NCBI GenBank assembly: GCA_003225315.1
Contig: QHZD01000031.1
Coordinates: 1-64,000, forward strand
Reading direction: 5' to 3'
Length of the DNA: 64,000 nt
From: Acidobacteriota bacterium
GTDB taxonomy: Bacteria > Acidobacteriota > Terriglobia > Acidiferrales > UBA7541
Of this stretch, positions 33,870 to 44,000 are shown piece by piece. The translations under genes and the position numbers were made by a program. Below the pieces are notes generated by a model. That model did not search any database. It was given only the letters and a program-made list of their open reading frames with translations, and was not told the origin of the DNA. Numbering within the stretch: the stretch's first letter is position 1; every line of letters begins with the position of its first letter.

Positions 33870-35150
33870 ATGGATCAAATACCCCTATCCGGCGGAGAGT
33901 CCAGAAAAATCATCTTCCGTGCGTCTGCTTTGCTCCTTCTCGTCATGACCGTCTTCCTGTTCGCTCATTTCCGAAGCGAACGAGCGGCGACGAATGTCGA
34001 GGAATCCATCATCAAAGTGGAAAGAAAGGATTTCACGCAGACTCTGCGGCTCAACGGGACTACCCAAGCTTCGCGTTCCTTCGTTGTTCTTGCCCCAAGG
34101 CTCGAGGGAGCCCAGGTCGGCTCCATGGTCATCACCAAGCTTGCACCTGCCGGCACCCACGTGGAGAAGGGCGATGTCCTTGTCGAATTCGATCCCCAGG
34201 CGGAGGAGAGGGATTATCTCGATAAAAAAAGCACATACGAAAACCTTGTGGGGCAGGTAGCCCAGAAACAAGCGGACGAAAACATTGCGCGCGCCAAAGA
34301 CGATACTGCGATGAAGCAGGCCGAAGACGAGCTCAAGCGCGCGCAGCTCGAGCTCCAGAGAAATGAGATCGTTTCGCGCATCGATGCCGAGAAAAATCAA
34401 GAAGCGGTCGACGAAGCGCAGACCACGCTCAAGCAGCTTAAAGAGACGTACCAGTTGAAGCGCGCCGCAGCCGCCGCGGCCATTCGCATTGTGGAAATTC
34501 AGCGCGACCGCGCGCTGGAGGCCATGCGCTATTCCCAAGGAAACGCCGCGAAGATGGTGGTTCACTCGCCGATGCCGGGCGTCGTCGTCTACAACACTAT
34601 CTGGCTGGGCGGCCGAATGGGAACAGTTCAGCAGGGTGATCAGGTCAGGCCCGGCGTCCCGTTTCTGCAGGTCGTGGATCCATCCCAAATGGAGGTCCGC
34701 GTACAACTGAATCAAGTGGATCTCCTGAAAGTTCATCATGGTCAGCAGGCGCAGATGCACCTGGACGCGTATCCGGGTATGACTCTCCCCGCAATTCTTG
34801 AGGATCTCTCGCCGCTCGGACATACGGGGCAGTTCACGGAAGCAGTGCGCTCATTCACCGCGCGTTTTTCCGTTCAGGGCACGGATGCGCGGCTCTTACC
34901 CGATCTTTCTGCGGCGCTCGATCTTGATCTCGGCTCGCAAAAAAACGTTCTTGTCGTTCCCTGGCAGAGTATCGGTTTCGAAGGGGACCATTCCTTCGTT
35001 TGGCTGGAGACCAGGGGTAGTTTTGAGAAACGCACTGTGCAAATGGGTCCGCGAAATGATCTTGACGTGGTTGTGAATTCCGGGCTTTCCGAAGGAGACA
35101 TCATCCGGCGGACTGCGATCGAGGACCAGTCGGGGCAGAGCCGGCAATGA
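33870..35150 (+). CDS. HlyD-family membrane-fusion protein, first of three
   Basis: A 426-residue periplasmic adaptor anchored by one helix (about residues 15-33). A biotinyl-lipoyl-like half (GSMVITKLAPAGTHVEKGDVLVEFDP) is followed by a long alpha-helical coiled coil (about residues 115-220, rich in Lys/Glu/Gln/Ala), the second lipoyl half (VHSPMPGVVVYN), and a beta-barrel. Adaptors bridge an inner-membrane pump and a TolC channel. It overlaps the next adaptor by 4 bases (ATGA) and heads a five-gene operon. The coupled genes contain no ATPase or RND pump, only a MacB-type permease. Confidence 0.85.
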   Translation: MDQIPLSGGESRKIIFRASALLLLVMTVFLFAHFRSERAATNVEESIIKVERKDFTQTLRLNGTTQASRSFVVLAPRLEGAQVGSMVITKLAPAGTHVEKGDVLVEFDPQAEERDYLDKKSTYENLVGQVAQKQADENIARAKDDTAMKQAEDELKRAQLELQRNEIVSRIDAEKNQEAVDEAQTTLKQLKETYQLKRAAAAAAIRIVEIQRDRALEAMRYSQGNAAKMVVHSPMPGVVVYNTIWLGGRMGTVQQGDQVRPGVPFLQVVDPSQMEVRVQLNQVDLLKVHHGQQAQMHLDAYPGMTLPAILEDLSPLGHTGQFTEAVRSFTARFSVQGTDARLLPDLSAALDLDLGSQKNVLVVPWQSIGFEGDHSFVWLETRGSFEKRTVQMGPRNDLDVVVNSGLSEGDIIRRTAIEDQSGQSRQ

Positions 35151-36385
35151 ATAAGAAATGGAAATTCGGGAAAAGAACCATGTCCAGCGCCGCCGCAGTG
35201 GTGCTGGGTGGCCTTGTTTTTGGCACTCTGCGCCTCGCCAGTCCGGCGGCCAAACTCTCTACGGCCGAGGTAAAACGAAAAGAATTCGTGGATTACCTGG
35301 AAGTCAAAGGCGAGGTCAAGGCGCTTCATTCCGCGATCATCACAGCGCCCTACGGGGCGGGCGATCTCCAAATCGTAAAACTTGCGACAAACGGAGCAAA
35401 GGTAAAGAAGGGAGACCTTCTAGTCGAATTCGACAACACAACCATGAAGCAAAAACTTGCCCAGGATCAATCCACGCTCAAATCAGCGGAAGCGGAAATT
35501 CAGCAGTCACGCGCCGCCGCGCGCTTGAAGGAGGAGCAGGATCTCACTGACGTGATGAACGCCAAGTTCGCCGCCCAAAAATCGCGCTTGGACGCCAGCA
35601 AACAGGAGATTGTTTCCGTGATCGAAGGCGAGGAGGCCAAATTGAAGCTCGCGGATGCCGAGCAGAAGGTCATGGAAACCGAAGCCAAACTCAGTGCGGA
35701 CCGCTCGGCCGCGTCCGCGGATCTTGCAGCCAAGAAACAGAAGCATGATCAGGCAGCGTTTCAAGTGCAGCAGGACGACCATAGCCTGGCCTTACTCACT
35801 TTGCGAGCGCCGCTTGATGGAGTTGTCTCTCTCCAAAACCACTGGCAGCCCCAGGGTGGGCCCACTCCCTTCAAGCCGGGGGACCGGGCATGGCCAGGTG
35901 CCGCCATCGCCGAGCTTCCCGACCCGTCCACTCTAAAGATTTCGGCGCGTATCGAAGAAGCGGAGAGGGGGCAGTTGAAAGTTGGGCAGACCGGGATGGT
36001 ACGCGTCGAAGCTGTCCCCGACGGAAACTTTGAAGGGCGCATCGAAACGATTAGCCCAACGGCCAGCCTGGATTTCAACGCCGGTTGGCCCGTCCCCAGG
36101 AATTTCAGTGTTGAAGTGGCACTGTCGAACAGCGATGCCCGCCTTACCCCGGGAATGGGGGCGCTTGTCCGCGTTGCGGTAGACCGCGTCGCCAACGGCA
36201 TTGTGATTCCGTCTTCGGCGCTATTCCGGAAGGCGGGCCGCACGGTCGCCTATGTTCGGCGCGGCTCGAAGTTTGAAGAAACTGCCGTCGAGGTATTGCG
36301 CCGTAGCGGAGACGAGGCGCTCATCGGAAAGGGATTGCAGCCGGGAGAGCACCTGGCCTTGAAAGATCCAACGCTGACGGAATAG
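35147..36385 (+). CDS. HlyD-family membrane-fusion protein, second of three
   Basis: A 412-residue adaptor with an N-terminal hydrophobic segment (about 12-30). It shares the layout of its neighbours: lipoyl half (GDLQIVKLATNGAKVKKGDLLVEFD), a coiled coil with many Lys/Glu/Ala residues to about residue 215, second half (LRAPLDGVVSLQN), and a barrel ending in the GLQPGEHLALKDP turn. It was probably duplicated from the same ancestor as its neighbours. A 12-base gap separates it from the third adaptor, so the genes are tightly linked. It may form mixed rings with the other two. Confidence 0.85.
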   Translation: MNKKWKFGKRTMSSAAAVVLGGLVFGTLRLASPAAKLSTAEVKRKEFVDYLEVKGEVKALHSAIITAPYGAGDLQIVKLATNGAKVKKGDLLVEFDNTTMKQKLAQDQSTLKSAEAEIQQSRAAARLKEEQDLTDVMNAKFAAQKSRLDASKQEIVSVIEGEEAKLKLADAEQKVMETEAKLSADRSAASADLAAKKQKHDQAAFQVQQDDHSLALLTLRAPLDGVVSLQNHWQPQGGPTPFKPGDRAWPGAAIAELPDPSTLKISARIEEAERGQLKVGQTGMVRVEAVPDGNFEGRIETISPTASLDFNAGWPVPRNFSVEVALSNSDARLTPGMGALVRVAVDRVANGIVIPSSALFRKAGRTVAYVRRGSKFEETAVEVLRRSGDEALIGKGLQPGEHLALKDPTLTE

Positions 36386-36397
36386 AAAACGATCGCC

Positions 36398-37705
36398 ATG
36401 AATAGCCGTTCAAAACTATCGGCATTTTTTCTTGTCCTCGCTCTGGCGGCATGCAGCTCTGCTTGCCATCAAACGACCGTCCTGGCGACGGATTCCGAAA
36501 TTCCAACGGCTACCGTCAAAGAGGTCGACCTTCAACTCAAGGTTTCTACGACGGGAGTCTTGCGGACCAGCGAGTCGAGGACCATCTCTGCTCCAGCCAT
36601 CGGCGGCGGCACGCTGCAAATTGTCACGCTGGCCCGCTCGGGAGCACACGTCCACACCGGCGACGTAGTCCTCGAATTTGATCCCAGCCAGCAGGAATAC
36701 AATCTCGGACAGAATCGCAGCGACTTGCTGCAAGCGGAGCAGGAGATCGTAAAAGCCACGGCGGACGCCGACGTCCAGGCGGCCGAGGACCAGACCGCGC
36801 TCCTAAAGGCAAAATACGCAGTACGCCGCGCGGAGCTCGAGGTCAGCAAGAACGAACTAGTGAGCTCCATCGATGCACAGAAAAACCTGCTGGCCCTCGA
36901 TGAAGCCAAGCGCGCTTTGGCCCAGCTTCAGCAGGACATCCAATCGCACACCGCCTCCAACAAGTCGGCTCTGGCAATCAGCGAGGAGAAACGGCACAAG
37001 GCTCGGCTCTCCATGGAGCAAGCCGAGCAAAACATCAAGAATATGCACATCACCTCGCCCATCGACGGTCTTGTGGTCATCCACGGCAATAGGGATTCCA
37101 CGGGCGGTTTTTTCATGTGGGGAATGACACTCCCGGATTATCACGTCGGTGATCAGGTCAATCCGGGAAGCTCTATCGCGGAAGTGATCGACATGTCTCA
37201 CCTTGACGTTTCCGCGCAAGTCGGTGAAACCGACCGCATCAACCTCAAGGCAGGTCAATCCGTGGAAATAAAGGTCGATGCGCTTCCCGGCGAAACCTTT
37301 TGGGGCAAAGTGCAAACCGTTGGCGGGGCGACGAGCCACGAATTCTGGGACGAAAACGCCCGGCACAAGTTCGATGTGGCCGTTCAGCTCGATCGCGCCG
37401 ACCCGCGGCTGCACCCCGGCTTCGCAGTTCGCCTGAATATTCTCGGAGATAATCTTTCTCGCGCGGTTTCGATTCCTGGCGGAGCTGTCTTCGAACACGA
37501 CGGCAAAAAAGTCGTGTACTGCAAACGCAATCGCAGTTTCGAAATGCAAGAGGTTAAAGTCCGGGCGGTCAGCGAAGGCCGCGCGATTCTCAGTGGCATT
37601 TCTCCAGGAACGGTCGTCGCGCTTGTGAATCCGGAAAAACGCGCCGCCGCAAACAACAAGAGCAGTGGAACCTCGAATCCCAGCCTGGGTCCGACATCGA
37701 AATGA
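36398..37705 (+). CDS. HlyD-family lipoprotein adaptor, third of three
   Basis: A 435-residue adaptor. Unlike the other two it has a lipobox-like signal: LAAC near residues 17-20, so it is probably a lipoprotein rather than helix-anchored. The lipoyl halves are GGTLQIVTLARSGAHVHTGDVVLEFDP and ITSPIDGLVVIHGN, with a long coiled coil between (about residues 100-215). The C-terminal barrel has LPGETFWGKVQTV and LHPGFAVRLNI, and the tail is Ser/Asn-rich. The permease gene follows after 16 bases. Having two anchor types in one operon suggests non-equivalent roles. Confidence 0.85.
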   Translation: MNSRSKLSAFFLVLALAACSSACHQTTVLATDSEIPTATVKEVDLQLKVSTTGVLRTSESRTISAPAIGGGTLQIVTLARSGAHVHTGDVVLEFDPSQQEYNLGQNRSDLLQAEQEIVKATADADVQAAEDQTALLKAKYAVRRAELEVSKNELVSSIDAQKNLLALDEAKRALAQLQQDIQSHTASNKSALAISEEKRHKARLSMEQAEQNIKNMHITSPIDGLVVIHGNRDSTGGFFMWGMTLPDYHVGDQVNPGSSIAEVIDMSHLDVSAQVGETDRINLKAGQSVEIKVDALPGETFWGKVQTVGGATSHEFWDENARHKFDVAVQLDRADPRLHPGFAVRLNILGDNLSRAVSIPGGAVFEHDGKKVVYCKRNRSFEMQEVKVRAVSEGRAILSGISPGTVVALVNPEKRAAANNKSSGTSNPSLGPTSK

Positions 37706-37721
37706 GGCTCAGCGGATAATC

Positions 37722-39002
37722 ATGAATGCCGGTTCCATCGCCGAGCCTCGGTCCCTGCAACAATGGCTGCCCGATCTGGCCTTCGGCTTCGAAAACCTGA
37801 CCAGCCACAAGTTGCGTTCCCTTCTGACCATGCTGGGCATGATTTTTGGCGTCGCCGCGGTTGTGGCCATGCTCTCCATCGGAGCGGGCGCCCAGCAAAA
37901 AGTCATGGCTTTCATCGAACAGCTCGGCGTCCGCAATCTTATTGTCGAGGCCAAGGAATCTCCCAATTGGCAGGAGTTGCAGAAGGTGCGGAAAACCTCT
38001 CCTGGACTGACTCTCATTGATTACCAGGTCATCCGAAAAAATATCCCTGACATTAAGGACGGAACTCCGCGCAAGCGTTTTGCGCCGGGCAAGTTTCTCC
38101 CAAAGCCGCAACAGGACACTCCCATCGTTTACGGCGTTGAGCCAAGTTATTTGGAGATCAGCCATCTTCGCGTCACCGAAGGCCGCTTTTTCGACGGCGC
38201 GGAAAATGCCGCCGCTGCGCCGGTCTGCGTTCTTGGGGCGGCCGCTAAAGAAAGCCTGTTTGGCGCAAGCGCGGCGATCGGCGAATACGTCAAACTCAAC
38301 GAACAATGGTGCCACGTGATCGGAATCGTTGCGCCGCAGCTGGCTCCGCAGTCGGAGGTTTCCGGAGTCCGTGCCGAGGACATGAACAATCTCGTTTATG
38401 CGCCCTTGAACGCCGTTATGTATCGGCTGGAGGACTCCCAAAGCCAATTGAAGGATGAAGTCGACGGCCTCTATCTGCATCTGGCCTCGCCAGAGACGAG
38501 CATCAGCGATGCCGAAGTGGTCCGTGGCATTCTGAACTCCTCGCATCACGGCGCGGGCGACTTCAACGTCATCGTCCCCGCCGAGCTGCTCGCACAGCAA
38601 AAACGTACCGAGAAGCTTTTCAACACGGTTATGGTGGCCATTGCTTCCATCTCGCTTCTCGTCGGCGGGATTGGGATCATGAATATCATGCTGGCGGCCA
38701 TTCTCGAACGCACTCGTGAGATCGGCGTACGTCGTGCCATCGGCGCCAGGCGGCGGGACATTGTCCGCCAATTTGTCATCGAGGCCACGCTGATTTCTTT
38801 CACCGGCGGTCTGCTGGGAGTCTTCCTTGGCTTTGTGATGTCAAAGGTCATTGCATGGCTCGCTGGATGGTCCACCATCGTGACCATCAGCTCGATTCTT
38901 TTGGCATTCCTGGTTTCTATTTCGGTCGGTCTGATTTTCGGCATCTATCCCGCGGTCAAAGCGGCGCGGCTCGATCCAGTCGAAGCCATTCGCTACGAGT
39001 AG
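37722..39002 (+). CDS. MacB-type ABC permease (membrane subunit only)
   Basis: A 426-residue permease. The first helix (LRSLLTMLGMIFGVAAVVAMLSIGAGA, about residues 32-58) is followed by a periplasmic MacB core domain and a three-helix FtsX block from about residue 300 (VGGIGIMNIMLAAILERTREIGVRRAIGAR). MacB of E. coli carries its ATPase on the same chain; here there is no ATP-binding domain on this chain, in the operon or nearby. The conserved REIGVRRAIGAR coupling segment is kept, so an ATPase from elsewhere in the genome is probably used. ATG at 37722 was chosen over an in-frame ATG at 37665 lying in the adaptor's coding region. Confidence 0.88.
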   Translation: MNAGSIAEPRSLQQWLPDLAFGFENLTSHKLRSLLTMLGMIFGVAAVVAMLSIGAGAQQKVMAFIEQLGVRNLIVEAKESPNWQELQKVRKTSPGLTLIDYQVIRKNIPDIKDGTPRKRFAPGKFLPKPQQDTPIVYGVEPSYLEISHLRVTEGRFFDGAENAAAAPVCVLGAAAKESLFGASAAIGEYVKLNEQWCHVIGIVAPQLAPQSEVSGVRAEDMNNLVYAPLNAVMYRLEDSQSQLKDEVDGLYLHLASPETSISDAEVVRGILNSSHHGAGDFNVIVPAELLAQQKRTEKLFNTVMVAIASISLLVGGIGIMNIMLAAILERTREIGVRRAIGARRRDIVRQFVIEATLISFTGGLLGVFLGFVMSKVIAWLAGWSTIVTISSILLAFLVSISVGLIFGIYPAVKAARLDPVEAIRYE

Positions 39003-39037
39003 TTCAAGGCGGCGGGACAATCCTTCGGGGGTGAGCA

Positions 39038-40681
39038 ATGAGAGTAGTGGTGCATCTGTCCGTCGTTGTAGTTTTTTCCCTGCTAATTCCTGGCCTTCCC
39101 GCGCGGGCGCAAGATGCTCCACTCTTGGAAAGATGGTTGGGCATAGGCGCGCGCCAAAAACCAGCGCCTCCGCTCGCCCCGCTACAGGGCCTTCAAGACC
39201 ACGTCTCCAACGGCAAGCTCGTGCTCGCTCTTGATGACGCGATCCGCCTGGCTCTCGCGAACAACACAGACATCCGGCTTGACCATTCGCAGATCGACTC
39301 CGCGCAAAACAGTCTCCATCGCGCCCACGGACCATTCGATCCATTGGTCACATCCAGTTTTGCGGACAGCCGAAGCAAGACGCCGGCCATCACACAAACT
39401 CAGGGCGCAGCGATTCCCGACCAGCTTGTCCAAACTACGGTCCTTGGATTTGCGCAAACTTTTCAGACGGGCACGAACTTTCAAACCTCCTTCAACGCGG
39501 GCAAATTATCCGACAACAATTCCCAAGACTTGGTTAACCCCTCCATTTCCACTAGACTCCAATTCACAGTTACCCAGCCTCTTCTTCGAAACTTCGGACT
39601 CTTTCCCAACCGCGCGCCAATTCTGATCGCACAGCGCAATTTGAAGCAGGCTCGTGCTTCCTTTCAGGGCGAAGTGAATGACATCATCTTGCGAGCCGTC
39701 GGAAATTATTGGAGCGTCGTCCTCGCCCGCGAATCCCTGGTCGTCCAGCGCAAGTCTCTCGAAGAAGCCCAGAAAAGCTACGACCACGATAAAAAGGCCC
39801 TCAGCCTCGGTGCGCTTCCACCGCTCGATATTTACCGCTCGGAATCCCAGGTCGCATCGCGTCGTGTAGGCGTTATCCAGGCCGAATACTCCCTTAAACA
39901 AGCCGAAGATCAATTTCGCCAGATCATTGGCGCCGACCTTGATCTCGCTACCCGCGTCCTCGACCTCGAACTGACCGACCAGCCCGAGCCCTTCGGTAAC
40001 CTTCCGAACACGGACATCGCCACGGCGCTCGCTCACGCCATCGCCAACCGTCCCGAACTGGAGGCCGCCCGCCAGCAGTTGGCCGGCGATGAGTTGAGTA
40101 TTCGGCTCGCTCACAACAGCTTGAAACCCGACCTGGAGCTCGCCGGCTTCTACAGCGGCAATGGCGTTGCCGGCCACCAATTCGATACTGCCACTCCTCC
40201 CAACCTCATTTCGATCACGGGCATTACCGACAGCCTCGGCCAGAGTTTTCATTTTACTTACCCGGCCTACGGCGCTTCTCTTTCGCTTAGTCTGCCCGTA
40301 AAGAATCACGCCGCGGAAGCCAACCTCGCCGACGCCGTTGTGGGCCGCCGACGCGATCAATACCAGGAACGCCGCACCACTCAGAACATCACGTTGGAGG
40401 TTACCAACGCAGTGCACGCCCTTGAGGAAGCCAAACTCACGATGGAGGCTGCCAAAGTGGCCGTAAACCTCGCGCGAGAAAGTCTTCATGCGGATGAGCG
40501 CAAGTACGAATTGGGCGCGGAACCGGTATTTTTTGTTCTCGACGCGCAAACACAACTCGCCCAGGCGGAGTTAAATCTCATTCAGGCCCAAATCAGTTTT
40601 CAAATTGCGGTCGCCCAGGTGGACCACGCAACAGGAGATCTGTTGGAGCACCATCACGTGGAAATCGAGCCCACAAGATAA
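39038..40681 (+). CDS. TolC-family outer-membrane channel
   Basis: A 547-residue outer-membrane efflux protein with a signal peptide (about residues 1-24, ending at ARAQD). Two repeats of the OEP fold are seen: LALDDAIRLALANNTDIRLDHSQIDSAQ near 65-90, and TALAHAIANRPELEAARQQL near 325-345, followed by helical, Gln/Ala-rich sequence. It gives the exit pore for the three adaptors and permease upstream. GGGGG precedes the ATG at about 8 bases. It ends the operon, and no hairpin terminator was found after it. Confidence 0.88.
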   Translation: MRVVVHLSVVVVFSLLIPGLPARAQDAPLLERWLGIGARQKPAPPLAPLQGLQDHVSNGKLVLALDDAIRLALANNTDIRLDHSQIDSAQNSLHRAHGPFDPLVTSSFADSRSKTPAITQTQGAAIPDQLVQTTVLGFAQTFQTGTNFQTSFNAGKLSDNNSQDLVNPSISTRLQFTVTQPLLRNFGLFPNRAPILIAQRNLKQARASFQGEVNDIILRAVGNYWSVVLARESLVVQRKSLEEAQKSYDHDKKALSLGALPPLDIYRSESQVASRRVGVIQAEYSLKQAEDQFRQIIGADLDLATRVLDLELTDQPEPFGNLPNTDIATALAHAIANRPELEAARQQLAGDELSIRLAHNSLKPDLELAGFYSGNGVAGHQFDTATPPNLISITGITDSLGQSFHFTYPAYGASLSLSLPVKNHAAEANLADAVVGRRRDQYQERRTTQNITLEVTNAVHALEEAKLTMEAAKVAVNLARESLHADERKYELGAEPVFFVLDAQTQLAQAELNLIQAQISFQIAVAQVDHATGDLLEHHHVEIEPTR

Positions 40682-41079
40682 TTTGCTTTGTCCGGCGCAA
40701 GAGCGCTGGTCACCCTGGCCATTCAGGCAGGGTTTCGCCCTATCTCGTCAGAAGAGCAATTGAAATCATTTGGCTAGCACTCGATTCAATAATCCAGCAC
40801 CGGGGAGTATCTCCCTTTGTACTGAATCGGTTACCTTTGGGATGCTGTCTCTTTGGCCACCGGTACGCCGGTACACTTGCTTCCTGAAAATGTCGTAATC
40901 CATAATCAAGTACTTTGTCTTGTGTACGGGCGCGACCTTACTGCGTCGCTGCACGACTGTCCCCGCGTGCGCGTGCTAGAGTTGTGGGTACATAGCAGAA
41001 TACGAGGGGATTTTGTACCTTCGTGATTTTGTGTACCATCGTCGGCAATAGTGCGGGCGAAGAATCGAATGTATTCCTG
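40682..41079. other. Intergenic stretch upstream of the c-di-GMP protein
   Basis: No gene or RNA was found. A small inverted repeat ACCGG-TACG-CCGGT lies at 40859-40872. The GAGGGG near 41004-41009 could support an alternative GTG start at 41023 for the next gene. Confidence 0.5.
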
Positions 41080-44000
41080 ATGCATCAGAGTTTCATATCC
41101 CTGGCGTTGTTGATCGCCACCACTTTGGTGGCGGGCTTCTTTGCGTATGTTCACAGCATCAAGCGCCAGACGTATCTGCTGCTATGGACTGCCGGGTGGG
41201 CGGTATTCGCTCTTCATTACGTGGGGCCAACCCTGGCTCCAAATTCAGCGGCGAGCCCTGTGCAAAGCGCTCTGAATCATTGGCTCTTTGCGCTTTCCGG
41301 TGTGCTCTTCTTCCTGGGAGCGCAGCTCTATTCCCAGCGTAAGTCCTGGAAATTTCCAGCGCTGGTTGTATGCATAGTCTTCGGATTCTGGGCCGCATCA
41401 AACGCTACGAGCGCAGTTTCTGTTTCCGTGCTCATTCCCGCTTCTATGCTGTACGTAGGTGTCGCCGTCGTGTTCTGGCAGGAAAGCAGGCGCCAGGAAA
41501 CTTTGGCTGACCGGCTCCTCGGTGTTTCCTTCGCTTGCTGGGGTGTTCTGTGGATCGCTCTGCACATCATGAATGCGACACCGGAACTCCAGGGTCCGGG
41601 GATGAACGTAGTCGCCGCAGCCCCCTGCGCGTTCGTCGCCATGCTCATGGTCATGGCGCTCTATGAAGAGGAAAAACGCCGCATCGAACGCAACATGCTG
41701 GCGCTCTCGAATCTCAATCTGGCGACTTCCAGTTTTGTGGGTGGCGAAATTCAGCGCATGCTGTCGCAAGCTCTGGACCGCGTTCTGGGAGTTGTGCGTC
41801 TGCCGGCTGGTGCGCTCTTCCTGCATCACGGTGATCCGCAGGGCCCGACATCGGTTGTGGCTGTGGGATTGAGTGATGATTTTTGCCGCGCCGCACAGAG
41901 CGAAGGTCTGGATGATTATCTCGTTGGCCTGGTGGCGCGCCTAGGCGGACTGCTTGGGTTCCGCGACCTCCGCGACGACTCCCTTTCGGCGCTCGAAAAA
42001 GAAAAGTCCATCCGCCGGTTTCGCGAGCTGGCGCTTGCGCAGGGTCTTCGCAGCGTCGTAGCCATTAGCCTGCAAGCTAAAGAACAAGCGTTCGGAGTGC
42101 TCCTTCTCGGGACGCCGGATAGCCGGCGCTTTACGCCCGCCGAGCTCCGGCTTCTCCTCGCGCTCGGGCACCAGATTGGCATGGCGGTCGAAAACAGCTA
42201 CTTGATTCAGCAGACTTCGCGGCGGTCGGAAGAACTGCACGTGTTGAATGAAATCGGCCGCGCACTCAGCTCGACGCTGAACAAAGAAGACCTCACCAGG
42301 AAAGTGTGGGAGGAGCTGCGCCGCCTCTTCGACGTGGAAAACTTCTATATCGCCGAGCTTGACCCGCTGCGCGATGAAATCCAATTCGATCTCGAGGTCG
42401 TGAATGGCGAGCGATTGCCGAAGCGCGCTCGCTCCGCCGGCAATCACCTCACCGAGTACATCATACGGACGAGGCAGCCCGTGCTCATCCGCGACAATTA
42501 CGTGGGCGAGGCGAAAAAGCTGGGCGTCGAGCCTCTGCGCACAACGGGATGCTTCTGCGGCGTGCCACTCGTCGCCTACGACCACGCCATCGGCGCTATG
42601 GCCGTATATTCCGACCACGAGCGCGTTTTTGACGAAGGCCACCTGGAACTTCTCCGCGTCCTGGCCAGCGAAGCCAGTATCGCAATCGAAAACGCCCGGC
42701 TGTTCAACGACGAGCGCACCAAGGCCCGGCACCTTTCGCTGCTCAACACCATTTCCCGGAACGCCATCGCCACGCTGAATCCAGACGAGATGCTCGCAAA
42801 AATCACCGAACAGCTTGAAGCCGGCCTGACCTACGATCACATCGGCATCGGCGTGCTGGATTATGCGACGCGCGAAGTAGTGATTCAGGCTGAAGCGGGC
42901 AAACGCCGCGGAACCCTCGGCCAGCGCATACCCCTCGGCTCAGGCTTAATTGGCAACGTGGCCCGCAATGGCCAAATGGCGGCCTACCGCCCTGCGGCGC
43001 CAGCGGATGGGGCATCAAAACCGCTGTTGCCGGATTCCGTGGCGGCCATCGCATTGCCGGTTTTTTACGCCGAACAGCTCCACGGCATTCTGTTTATCGA
43101 GTCGTCCAGGCCAGTGGATTTCTCCGAGGAAGAAGTTCTCCTGCTGCGCACGCTGGCCGACCTGATTGCCGGCGCGCTTCACAATGCGCTTTCCTTCCAA
43201 AAAGCCCAGGAGCAGGCGATCACCGACGGACTCACGGGCGTCAAGACGCATCGCTTCTTCATGGAAGCGTTATCCGCGGAATGGAAACGGTCCACTCGCG
43301 CTGGCCGCGCGTTTGCGCTGGTGCTCATGGACCTCGATCGCTTCAAATTCGTTAACGATTTTTACGGGCACCTCGAAGGCGACCTTGTTCTGCAGCGCGT
43401 CGGGCAAATTCTGGAGACCAATTGCCGGCGCTCCGATGTGGTGGCTCGCTATGGAGGAGATGAGTTTGTCATTCTGATGCCGGAAACGAATATGGAGCAC
43501 GCGCGGCAACTGGCCAGCAAACTCCGCGGCTGGGTGTCCGCCGATCCTTTGCTGCGCGAAAAAAACATCAGCGCCAGCTTCGGCATCGCGTGCTATCCGC
43601 TCCACGGCTCTTCGCCGCAAGAACTGATCCAGGTGGCCGACGCTTCGATGTATCTTTCGAAGCATCAGGGCGGCAACGCCGTCTCCACCGCCGATCATTT
43701 CGATCCCAACGAAGCGAAAAAATGGAAGCGCGACGTTCTCGAAGCGTATCTTGGCGTGACGCTGAAGCGACTTTTCTCGACCGGCCCTGAGGCGTTTGAA
43801 GAAATCTACCAGCGTTTGCGCCAATTCACCGAATCACTTGCAGCCACGGAACCGACCAGCGGCAAAACGGCTGCTGCTTCGTCGCAAGGTCCGCAAGCAT
43901 TGCCGCAAGCCGTCCTGGACACGGTCACGTCGCTGGCGTTTGCGATCGACGCCAAGGATCACTACACGCAGGGCCACTCGCAGAAAGTCTCCGCATACGC

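Noticed and set aside
37590-38771. 393-codon minus-strand open frame across the MacB permease
   Set aside because: The permease has an intact MacB/FtsX pattern; the antisense product has no recognisable domain.
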